The notes beneath the pieces are model-generated. The model ran no database searches. It saw nothing but the letters and a program-made list of their open reading frames with translations, and was not told where the DNA came from. Below, piece by piece: positions 13,505-21,400 of a DNA stretch of 60,274 nt. Source of the stretch: Kitasatospora sp. MAA19. GTDB taxonomy: Bacteria > Actinomycetota > Actinomycetes > Streptomycetales > Streptomycetaceae. The position numbers and the translations under genes were made by a program. The stretch spans positions 1 through 60,274 of the forward strand of contig NZ_JARXYZ010000045.1 of the NCBI RefSeq assembly GCF_029894125.1, read 5' to 3'. The first letter of the stretch is position 1. Every line of letters starts with the position of its first letter.

Positions 13505-13525
13505 CCGCTGACGAACAGTCAGCGG
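13505..13525 (+). terminator. Second hairpin downstream of ftsK
   Basis: CCGCTGAC (13505-13512) pairs with GTCAGCGG (13518-13525) across a GAACA loop. A short GCCCCG-GT-CGGGGC hairpin follows at 13533-13546. Together with the 13394 hairpin they probably insulate ftsK from the next transcription unit. Confidence 0.45.
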
Positions 13526-13574
13526 GGCGCCGGGCCCCGGTCGGGGCGGGCGCGCGCATTCGGGCCTGTTCCGC

Positions 13575-13605
13575 TTGAGAAACGATCCGCCCACGCCCCT
13601 AGACT
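13575..13605 (+). promoter_or_regulatory. Promoter of the RodZ-like gene
   Basis: A TTGAGA -35 (13575-13580) and a TAGACT -10 (13600-13605) are spaced by 19 bases, upstream of GTG 13646 with a leader of roughly 35 bases. The match to the housekeeping consensus is good apart from the slightly long spacer. Confidence 0.55.
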
Positions 13606-13645
13606 GTTCCCCAGCAGGTGGCCATCCGCTCGAAAGGCGCGCCCC

Positions 13646-14506
13646 GTGACCATCGGCAAGTCCCGCGACCGCGAGAACGCCCCGTCGTCCGCCGAGACGT
13701 CCGACGAGGCGGTGCAGGCGGCCGATGCCCCGAGCATCGGCCGGGTGCTGTCCACCGCCCGGATCGAGGCCGGGCTCACCGTGGACCAGGTGAGTACGGC
13801 GACCCGCGTCCGGGTGCCGATCGTCCATGCCGTCGAGGAGGACGACTTCGACCGCTGCGGCGGCGACTTCTACGCCCGCGGACACATCCGCGCGATCGCC
13901 CGCGCGGTCGGCGTGGACGGCGAGGCGCTGATCACCCGGTACGACGCCGCGCACGGTGGGTCGCCCGCCTCCAAGCGGCCGACCCAGCTGATCGACAGCG
14001 GCCCGATCAAGGTGCCCGGCCGGGGCCGGCCGAACTGGGCGGCGGCCATGGTCGCCGCGATCGTCGCGGTGGTCGCCCTGATCGGCTTCAACCTGGTCAG
14101 CGGCAAGGGCGACCACACCGGCACCGGCTCCGCCAGCGCGCCGCTGCCCAGCGGCTCCGGCACCGGCTCGGTCGCCCCCGCGCCCTCGCCCGACGTGCAG
14201 CCGCCGGCGCCCGCGCCGAGCGCCGCCGCGATCGCCGCCGTCCCGGCCGACAAGGTCACCGTGAAGCTGGTCGCCGAGGGCACCAGCTGGGTGTCCGCGG
14301 TGGACGGCAGCGGCAAGTCGCTGTTCCAGAACAACATCAGCGGCGGCCAGGACCAGACCTTCACCGACCCCAAGCAGATCAAACTGGTGCTCGGCAACGG
14401 CGGGGCCGTGCACGCGTACGTCAACGGCAAGGACCTCGGCCTCCTGGGCAAGGACGGCCAGGTGGTGCACGTCACGTACACCCCCGGCGACCCGCAGGCG
14501 GGCTGA
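13646..14506 (+). CDS. RodZ-like HTH membrane protein with DUF4115 domain
   Basis: This 286-residue protein has a cytoplasmic helix-turn-helix of the HTH_25 type (about 31-100, with IGRVLSTARIEAGLTVDQVS and FYARGHIRAIARAVGVD). One membrane segment follows at 131-151, then a Pro/Ala/Ser linker and an extracytoplasmic DUF4115 beta domain (about 205-286). This layout is that of RodZ/YmfM, which links the cytoskeleton and wall synthesis in rod-shaped bacteria. In Streptomyces the role is less defined and may not involve MreB. It sits upstream of rimO and pgsA, the same neighbourhood as ymfM upstream of pgsA in Bacillus. Confidence 0.82.
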   Translation: MTIGKSRDRENAPSSAETSDEAVQAADAPSIGRVLSTARIEAGLTVDQVSTATRVRVPIVHAVEEDDFDRCGGDFYARGHIRAIARAVGVDGEALITRYDAAHGGSPASKRPTQLIDSGPIKVPGRGRPNWAAAMVAAIVAVVALIGFNLVSGKGDHTGTGSASAPLPSGSGTGSVAPAPSPDVQPPAPAPSAAAIAAVPADKVTVKLVAEGTSWVSAVDGSGKSLFQNNISGGQDQTFTDPKQIKLVLGNGGAVHAYVNGKDLGLLGKDGQVVHVTYTPGDPQAG

Positions 14507-14624
14507 CCACAGGGCCTCCCGAGGCCCTGGAGGCCGGGGCGGCGGCCTGGCGGAGATCCGGTAATCCGAGGTGCATGGCCTCCGGGGCGAACGGCACCGG
14601 AGGCCGCGCGTTAATCTTGGGCCT

Positions 14625-16118
14625 ATGCCTGAACGCCGTACTGTCGCCCTTGTCACGCTCGGATGCGCCCGCAACGAGGTGGACTCCGAGGAACTCGCCG
14701 GGCGACTGGAAGCCGACGGCTGGTCGCTCGTCGACGACGCCGCCGAAGCGGACGTCGCCGTCGTCAACACCTGCGGCTTCGTCGAGGCCGCCAAGAAGGA
14801 CTCCGTGGACGCCCTGCTGGAGGCCAACGACCTCAAGGGGCACGGCCGCACCCAGGCCGTCGTCGCGGTCGGCTGCATGGCCGAGCGGTACGGCAAGGAG
14901 CTCGCCGACGCGCTGCCGGAGGCCGACGGCGTGCTCGGCTTCGACGACTACGCCGACATCTCCGACCGCCTGCAGACCATCCTCTCCGGCGGCCACCACG
15001 CCCCGCACCTGCCGCGCGACCGCCGCAAGCTGCTGCCGATCAGCCCGGCCGAGCGGCAGTCCGCCGCCGAGGCCGTCGCGCTGCCCGGCCACGGCGCCGC
15101 CGAGACCCCGGCCGAGCCGATCACCGACCTGCCCGAGGGCCTCGCCCCGGCCTCCGGCCCGCGCACCCTGCGCAAGCGGCTCGACGACAACCCGGTCGCC
15201 TCGGTCAAGCTCGCCTCCGGCTGCGACCGGCGGTGCTCCTTCTGCGCCATCCCGGCCTTCCGCGGCTCCTTCATCTCCCGCCGCCCCTCCGACGTGCTGC
15301 ACGAGGCCCAGTGGCTGGCCGGGCAGGGCGTGCGCGAGGTCGTCCTGGTGAGCGAGAACAACACCTCGTACGGCAAGGACCTCGGCGACATCCGGCTGCT
15401 GGAGACGCTGCTCGGCGAGATCTCCGCGATCGAGGGCGTCGAGCGGGTCCGGGTCTCCTACCTCCAGCCCGCCGAGATGCGCCCCGGACTGATCGACGCG
15501 ATGACCGGGACCGCGGACGTGGTGCCCTACTTCGACCTGTCCTTCCAGCACTCGGCGCCCGCGGTGCTGCGCCGGATGCGCCGCTTCGGCTCCACCGACC
15601 AGTTCCTGGAGCTGCTGAAGACCATCCGGGACAAGGCCCCGCAGGCCGGCGCCCGGTCCAACTTCATCGTCGGCTTCCCCGGTGAGACCGAGGAGGACTT
15701 CGCCGAGCTGGAACGCTTCGTCACGCACGCCGGGCTGGACGCGATCGGCGTCTTCGGCTACTCCGACGAGGACGGCACCGAGGCCGCGACCTACGACGGC
15801 AAGCTGCCCGAGGACGTGATCGCCGACCGGCTGAGCCGGCTGAGCCGACTGGCCGAGGAGATGACCGCCCAGCGGGCCGAGCAGCGCGTCGGCACCGAGG
15901 TCGAGGTGCTGATCGAGTCGATCGAGGACGGCGTGGTCGAGGGCCGGGCGGCCCACCAGGCCCCGGAGACCGACGGCCTGACCACCCTCGCCGGCGTCGA
16001 GAACCCCGAGATCGGCCAGTTCCACCGGGCCAAGGTGGTCGCCAGCGAGGGCGTCGACCTGATCGCCGAGGCGCTGGAGCTGGTCCGGGTCCGTCAGGCC
16101 CCGGGAGCCGGGGAATGA
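14625..16118 (+). CDS. rimO: Ribosomal protein uS12 (Asp89) methylthiotransferase RimO
   Basis: This 497-residue radical-SAM enzyme adds a methylthio group to an aspartate of ribosomal protein S12. The N-terminal UPF0004 domain holds the auxiliary-cluster cysteines (TLGCARN, NTCGF, VGCMAERY). The radical-SAM CxxxCxxC motif is CDRRCSFC at 200-207, and a TRAM domain closes the protein (about 425-490). The methylthiotransferase family is clear; the sequence lacks the MiaB signature and another copy here (40071) is MiaB, which supports RimO. ATG 14625 lies 7 bases after a TAATCT hexamer (14612-14617), so the message may be leaderless. The stop overlaps pgsA by 4 bases (ATGA). Confidence 0.92.
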   Translation: MPERRTVALVTLGCARNEVDSEELAGRLEADGWSLVDDAAEADVAVVNTCGFVEAAKKDSVDALLEANDLKGHGRTQAVVAVGCMAERYGKELADALPEADGVLGFDDYADISDRLQTILSGGHHAPHLPRDRRKLLPISPAERQSAAEAVALPGHGAAETPAEPITDLPEGLAPASGPRTLRKRLDDNPVASVKLASGCDRRCSFCAIPAFRGSFISRRPSDVLHEAQWLAGQGVREVVLVSENNTSYGKDLGDIRLLETLLGEISAIEGVERVRVSYLQPAEMRPGLIDAMTGTADVVPYFDLSFQHSAPAVLRRMRRFGSTDQFLELLKTIRDKAPQAGARSNFIVGFPGETEEDFAELERFVTHAGLDAIGVFGYSDEDGTEAATYDGKLPEDVIADRLSRLSRLAEEMTAQRAEQRVGTEVEVLIESIEDGVVEGRAAHQAPETDGLTTLAGVENPEIGQFHRAKVVASEGVDLIAEALELVRVRQAPGAGE

Positions 16119-16753
16119 CCAAGGGGCCAGGTGCCCCGGCCGCGGCCCACCCGGGCAGACCGGCGGCCGCGGTGCCGCCGGCACCGGCCGTCTGGAACAT
16201 CGCCAACATGCTCACGATGCTCCGGCTGCTGCTGGTGCCGGTCTTCGTGACGCTGCTGTTCGCCGACGGCGGGCACGACCCCAAGTGGCGCTCGGTCGCC
16301 TGGGCCTCGTTCGCCATCGCGATGATCACCGACCTGTTCGACGGCGAGCTGGCCCGCCGCAAGGGCCTGGTCACCGACTTCGGGAAGATCGCCGACCCGA
16401 TCGCCGACAAGGCGATCATGGGCTCGGCGCTGATCGGCCTCTCGCTGCTCGGCGACCTGCCCTGGTGGGTCACCGCGGTGATCCTGGCCCGCGAACTCGG
16501 CATCACCCTGATGCGCTTCTGGGTGATCCGCTACGGGGTCATCCCGGCCAGCCGCGGCGGCAAGATCAAGACGCTGACCCAGGGCATCGCGGTCGGCATG
16601 TACGTCCTGGAGCTGACCGGCTGGCTGGCCACCGCGCGGGCCGTGCTGATGGCCCTGGCGGTGCTGCTGACCGTCGGCACCGCGCTGGACTACGTCGGAC
16701 AGGCGCTGCGACTGCGCCGTGAGGGACTGGCCGCGGAGCGCGCGGACCGGTGA
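16115..16753 (+). CDS. pgsA: CDP-diacylglycerol--glycerol-3-phosphate phosphatidyltransferase
   Basis: This 212-residue membrane enzyme belongs to the CDP-alcohol phosphatidyltransferase family. The signature D-x2-DG-x2-AR-x8-G-x3-D-x3-D is complete: Asp73, Asp76, Gly77, Ala80, Arg81, Gly90, Asp94 and Asp98. The reaction makes phosphatidylglycerol phosphate, the first step toward phosphatidylglycerol and cardiolipin. Four or five membrane helices are visible. Actinomycetes encode several such enzymes, so a related substrate is possible, but the position between rimO and cinA supports pgsA. It is translationally coupled to both neighbours by 4-base overlaps. Confidence 0.85.
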   Translation: MTKGPGAPAAAHPGRPAAAVPPAPAVWNIANMLTMLRLLLVPVFVTLLFADGGHDPKWRSVAWASFAIAMITDLFDGELARRKGLVTDFGKIADPIADKAIMGSALIGLSLLGDLPWWVTAVILARELGITLMRFWVIRYGVIPASRGGKIKTLTQGIAVGMYVLELTGWLATARAVLMALAVLLTVGTALDYVGQALRLRREGLAAERADR

Positions 16754-17262
16754 GCGACGGGGGAGACCGGGTGACGGATTACGACCTGGCGGTGCGCACG
16801 CACGAGGCGCTGCGCGCCCGGGGCGGCACGCTGGCCGTCGCCGAGTCGCTGACCGGCGGGCTGCTCGCGGCCGCGCTGGTGGACGTCCCCGGGGCGTCCG
16901 CGACCTTCCGCGGCTCGGTCACCGCCTACGCCACCGAGCTGAAGGCCTCGGTGCTCGGCGTGGACGAGGGGCTGCTGGCGGTGTACGGGCCGGTCCACCC
17001 GGTGGTGGCCGGGCAGATGGCCGAGGGCGTGCGCCGACTGCTGGGGGCCACGTACGGGCTCGCGACGACCGGGGTGGCCGGGCCGGACCCGCAGGACGGA
17101 CAGCCGGTGGGCACCGTACACCTGGCGGTCGCCGGTCCGGAGGGAACTCTGGTCAGTTCGCCCCGGCTGTCGGGCGGGCGTGCCAGAATCCGTCACGGGG
17201 CGGTGACCGCCGCTCTGGAGCTGCTCGTCGGGCGGCTCCCGGCCGGTACGCCCACGACCTGA
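16750..17262 (+). CDS. CinA C-terminal family nicotinamide-nucleotide amidohydrolase
   Basis: This 170-residue protein corresponds to the CinA C-terminal (PncC) domain alone. Characteristic motifs are AESLTGG (31-37) near the active-site Ser, FRGSVTAYATELK and TTGVAGPDPQDGQPVGTVHLAV. PncC deamidates nicotinamide mononucleotide in pyridine-nucleotide salvage. The N-terminal COG1058 domain of full-length CinA is absent, which is common in this group. GTG 16750 overlaps the pgsA stop by 4 bases, so rimO, pgsA and this gene form an operon. The link with recA seen in other bacteria is retained only loosely here, about 10 kb away. Confidence 0.88.
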   Translation: MSDGGDRVTDYDLAVRTHEALRARGGTLAVAESLTGGLLAAALVDVPGASATFRGSVTAYATELKASVLGVDEGLLAVYGPVHPVVAGQMAEGVRRLLGATYGLATTGVAGPDPQDGQPVGTVHLAVAGPEGTLVSSPRLSGGRARIRHGAVTAALELLVGRLPAGTPTT

Positions 17263-17642
17263 ACCCCGGGGGCCCCGCACCCGGGTGTCTCGTACCCCGT
17301 TGGAAGCACCGCGGAGGCGCGGTGGAGCCCCGGCCGCGGAGATCTCCACCGAACCGAGATCTGCCGGTCTGGTACGCGGGTATGGCACAGCTGGAGGATC
17401 GTGTTACATCCAACGGCCTGGTTGGGCAGAAACCAGGTGGCGAACGAGTTGCGTGACGGTGGCCGGGCGGCCGGCGACGGGTACCACGAGGGGCCCGCGG
17501 ACCCGGGAACGACACCGGAACGAGGAGGGGGACGGCCTTGCAGCCCAGAGTGAACACGACCAGGGTCCCCGCACGCGAAGCGGGCAAGGCGGTACGGTGG
17601 GGTCGTGACATCTCGATCCGCAGTCCGAGGAGGGAGGCACCG
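17263..17642 (+). other. Upstream region of clgR
   Basis: These 380 bases hold no convincing gene. A perfect 18-base inverted repeat, CACCGCG-GAGG-CGCGGTG, lies at 17307-17324 and could be a terminator stem for the rimO operon or an operator. The remaining sequence should contain the clgR promoter, but I could not fix -35 and -10 elements, and no exact ClgR box was seen. Confidence 0.5.
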
Positions 17643-18011
17643 ATGATCCTGCTCCGTCGCCTACTGGGCGATGTACTGCGTCGGCAGCGCCAGCGCCAGG
17701 GCCGCACACTCCGCGAGGTGTCGGCGGCCGCCAGGGTTTCGCTCGGTTACCTCTCCGAGGTCGAGCGGGGACAGAAGGAGGCCTCCTCGGAGCTGCTCTC
17801 CGCCATCTGCGACGCGCTGGACGTCCGGATGTCCGAGGTCATGCGCGAGGTCAGCGACGAACTCTCGCTCGCCGAACTTGCGGCGATGGCCACCCTCTCC
17901 GAAGGTGATCTGCTGAGGCCGGTACTCGAACCGGTTCCGCTGCCCGCCCCCGGCACCGACCGGGCGAACATGTCGCCCAAGGCCGCCGCGATGGACGTGG
18001 TCGCCGCCTGA
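17643..18011 (+). CDS. clgR: ClgR-type XRE regulator of Clp protease genes
   Basis: This 122-residue transcription factor has an XRE helix-turn-helix at residues 8-68 (GRTLREVSAAARVSLGYLSE followed by VERGQKEASSELL). It ends in VVAA. The size, HTH sequence and Ala-Ala C-terminus match ClgR of Streptomyces, which activates clpP1P2, clpC1 and lon and is itself degraded by ClpP through its two terminal alanines. ATG 17643 has GGAGG 8-12 bases upstream; a longer in-frame extension toward 17538 lacks a site and is not part of the family. The placement between cinA and recA is usual in streptomycetes. Confidence 0.85.
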   Translation: MILLRRLLGDVLRRQRQRQGRTLREVSAAARVSLGYLSEVERGQKEASSELLSAICDALDVRMSEVMREVSDELSLAELAAMATLSEGDLLRPVLEPVPLPAPGTDRANMSPKAAAMDVVAA

Positions 18012-18066
18012 ACCCGGCCTCGACTCCCGGGCTCCTGGTGCCCGGGGCGAGCGAAGGAGGGCGGTC

Positions 18067-18351
18067 GTGCGAAGAGCCGCGACGGTGTGCACGGAGGCCC
18101 GAATACGGCTGCGGCGCTTGGAACCGTGGTCGGCCCGCCGGGTCCTGCTGGTCCTGTCGGCGGGGCTGTTCTGGTGGCTCCTGGTGGTCCGCGGACAGTT
18201 CGCGGACGGTGCGGTGCTGGGACTGCTCGTGGCCGGCGGCTGGGGGCTCGGCCTGATCCCGGTCCACGCCGACCGGAACGCGACCGGGCCGCAGCGGCGC
18301 CCGCACCCCGAGGCCGTGGTCCCGGTGGAGGCGCAGCCGCCGGTGGGTTGA
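18067..18351 (+). CDS. Small two-helix membrane protein downstream of clgR
   Basis: This 94-residue protein is not assigned to a known function. Residues 1-25 are Arg-rich and cytoplasmic. Two hydrophobic helices (about 26-43 and 46-65) include VLLVLSAGLFWWLLVV, followed by a short polar Pro-rich tail. GTG 18067 has AAGGAGG 7-13 bases upstream, which supports translation. The gene follows clgR by 55 bases on the same strand and ends before a strong terminator, so it probably forms a two-gene unit with clgR. It could be a membrane partner or simply co-transcribed. Confidence 0.65.
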   Translation: MRRAATVCTEARIRLRRLEPWSARRVLLVLSAGLFWWLLVVRGQFADGAVLGLLVAGGWGLGLIPVHADRNATGPQRRPHPEAVVPVEAQPPVG

Positions 18352-18375
18352 GCCACCCGAACGGGTGATACGAAC

Positions 18376-18410
18376 GAAGGCCGTGGGGCGACAGCCGCCC
18401 CACGGCCTTC
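18376..18410. terminator. Bidirectional terminator between the clgR unit and lhr
   Basis: GAAGGCCGTGGGGCG (18376-18390) and its exact complement (18396-18410) form a 15-bp stem with a 5-base loop. It lies between two convergent genes and can serve both. Confidence 0.85.
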
Positions 18411-18447
18411 GGCGCTGTCCGGGCCCGCAGCGCCCTCCGGTCGTGCC

Positions 18448-21400
18448 TCAGGGGCGCAGGCGCAGGCCGCGCGGGGTGGCGTGGAAGCCGGCCGCCTCCA
18501 GGGCGGCGCCCAGCTCCGAGCCGAGGGCCGGCTCGCCGTTGGCCCGCTCGACCGTGACGCTGCCGAGCGCGCCCTCGCGGACCGCGCCCGCCAGCGCGCC
18601 CGCCGCCACCGCCCGGGTGGCCTCGTCCTCCGGCCAGGCCAGCAGCGACTTGCCGCCCCGCTCGACGTACAGCGCCAACTCACCGTCCACCAGCACCACC
18701 AGGGCGCCCGCCTTGCGGCCCGGGCGGTGCGCCCGGGCCTCCTTGGCGCCGGGGGCCGCCGGCGGCTCCGGCCACGGCAGCGCGGCGCCGTAGGCGTTGG
18801 CCGGATCGGCGGCGGCCAGCACCAGCACCTGCGGCGGCTCGGCGGCCGGGGCGGCCGGCCACTCGGTGGCCCGGGCCCGCTCCAGCCGGCCGTTGACCGA
18901 GCGCAGTCGGTCCGCCGCGCCCTCCATGGCGAACTGGGCACCGCCCAGGCCCTCGACGAAGTACCCCCGGCGGGCCCGGCCGCGTTCCTCCATCGCGGCG
19001 AGCACCCGGTACACCCCGGCGAAGCCGCCCGGCACCCGTTCGGCCGTCACCGCGCCCCGGGTGAGCAGGCCGTGCCGGTCCAGCAGGTTCTGCGCCCGGG
19101 TGGTGGCCCGGACCGTCGGGTCGGCGGTGAAGGCGGGCAGCAGCGACCAGCGCCCGGCCACCGTCGGCGGGCCGCTGCGCGGGGCGCCGCCGACCCGGCC
19201 GAAGGCGCGGCCGGCGCCGCCGTAGCGGCCGCGCGGGGTGGCCCGGGGCGCGCGGTGGGCGGTGGCGCCCGCCGTTCGGCCGGACCCGAGCAGGGCGCGC
19301 AGCGGGGCGAGGGTGTCGTTGGTGACGTACCCGGCCCAGGCGAGGTCCCAGAGTGCCTCGACGATCTCCGGCTCCGGGGTCTCCTCCGGCAGCTGCTGGA
19401 CCAGTTGGCGGAAGAACAGGCCGTAGCCGCCGGCCAGCGCCGCCATCAGCGCGCTGTGCACGGGGGTGAGCGCGGGCGGGACGGGCTCGGGGCGCAGCAG
19501 GTGGGCGCTCTCGGCCAGGTGCAGGCTGAGCCAGCCGTCCTTGCCGGGCAGCGCGCCGGCTCCGCACCAGCCGATCTCGCCGGCTGCCATCAGCTCGTCT
19601 AGCAGGCCGGGGGAGTAGTCGGCGAGCCGGGCCGGGAGGATCAGCTTCTCCAGGGCGGAGGCGGGCAGGGCGGTGCCCTGGAGCTGCTCGACCACGCGGA
19701 GCAGGCCGTCCGGGCCGCGCAGCCGGTGGCCGGCCAGGTGCTGCCACTGCGGGAGGAAGGCGGCCAGGGCGCGCGGCGGGACGGGCTCGACCTCGTGGCG
19801 CAGGGCGGCCAGCGAGCGGCGGCGCAGTCGGCGCAGGACCTCGGCGTCGCACCACTCGGCGGTGGCGGTGTGGCTCTCGACCGGCCTGAACTGGCCCTGG
19901 ACCAGGCGGCCGGCGGCGGTGAGGCGGTGCAGGGTGCCGGTGACGACGGCGGTGCCGAGGCCGAACCGGGTGGCGGCCTCGGCGGCGGTGAACGGGCCGT
20001 GGGTGCGGGCGTAACGGGCGAGCAGGTCGCCCAGCGGGTCCTTGACCGGTCCGGTGAAGGCCTCGGGGACGCCGACCGGCAGCGGGGTGCCGAGCGCGTC
20101 GCGCAGCCGTCCGGCGTCCTCCACGGCGGCCCAGCGCGGTTCGCCGGCGATCCGGACCTGGATCACCCGGCGGGTGGCCTCCAACTCCAGTGCCCAGAGC
20201 GGCTCGGCGCCGCGGGCGGCCAGCTCGGCCTCGGTGAGCGGGCCGAGCAGGCGCAGCGCGTCGGCGACGCCCTCGGCGTCCTTGATCCGGCGCTCGGGGG
20301 TGAGGCGCTGGAGCTCGGCCTCCAACGCGGCGAGCACCTGCGGGTCGAGCAGTTCGCTCAGCTCGGCCTGGCCGAGGAGTTCGGAGAGCAGCCGGGAGTC
20401 CAGGGAGAGGGCGGCGGCGCGGCGTTCGGCGAGCGGGGAGTCGCCCTCGTAGAGGAACTGGGCGACGTAGCCGAACAGGAGGGAGCGGGCGAAGGGCGAG
20501 GGCTCGGGGGTGGTGACCTCGACCAGGCGGACGGCGCGGGATTCGAGGTCGCCCATCAGCTCGACCAGGCCGGGCACGTCGAAGACGTCCTGCAGGCACT
20601 CCCGGACGGCCTCCAGGACGATCGGGAACGAGCCGTACTCGGAGGCTACTTCGAGCAGTTGGGCGGCGCGCTGGCGCTGCTGCCAGAGCGGGGTGCGGCG
20701 GCCGGGGCTGCGGCGTGGGAGCAGCAGGGCGCGGCCGGCGCACTCGCGGAAGCGGGAGGCGAACAGGGCGGAGCCGCCGACCTGGTCGGTGACCAACTGC
20801 TCGATCTCGGCGGGGTCGAACAGGGCGGCGTCGGCGCCGACCGGGGCCTCGTCCGAACCCGCCTGCGGGGAAAGGCCGGTGGGGCTTCCGAAGTCGAAGT
20901 CGGGGGCCAGCAGGTCGGCGTCGGGCAGGCGGAGCACGATGCCGTCGTCGGCGTGCATGACCTGGGGGTCGAGGCCGTGCTTCTCGCGCAGCCGGGCGCC
21001 GAGGGCGAGTGCCCAGGGGGCGTGCACCTGGGCGCCGAAGGGGGAGTGGATGACGATCCGCCAGTCGCCGAGCTCGTCCCGGAAGCGCTCGACCACGATG
21101 GTGCGGTCGTCCGGGAGGTGGCCGCAGGCGGCGCGCTGCTGGGCGAGGTAGTCGAGCAGGTTGGCGGCGGCCCAGTCGTCCAGGCCGGCCTGCCGGAGCC
21201 GGGAGGTGGCGTCCTCGGGTGCCAGGGCGCCCAGCTCGCGGGTGAACGCGCCGAGGGCGCGGCCGAGTTCGAGCGGGCGGCCGAGGGTGTCGCCCTTCCA
21301 GAACGGGAGCCGGCCGGGGACGCCGGGGGCGGGGGTGACGAGCACCTTGTCGTGGGTGATCTCCTCGATCCGCCAGGAGGTGGTGCCGAGGGTGAACACG

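Noticed and set aside
17400..17460. Possible ClgR box (GTTCGCY-N5-GCG) upstream of clgR
   Set aside because: GCGAAC is present but the second half does not match at the right distance.
17285..17608. Small frame (107 codons) in the clgR upstream region
   Set aside because: No ribosome site, no domain and arginine-rich shadow composition.
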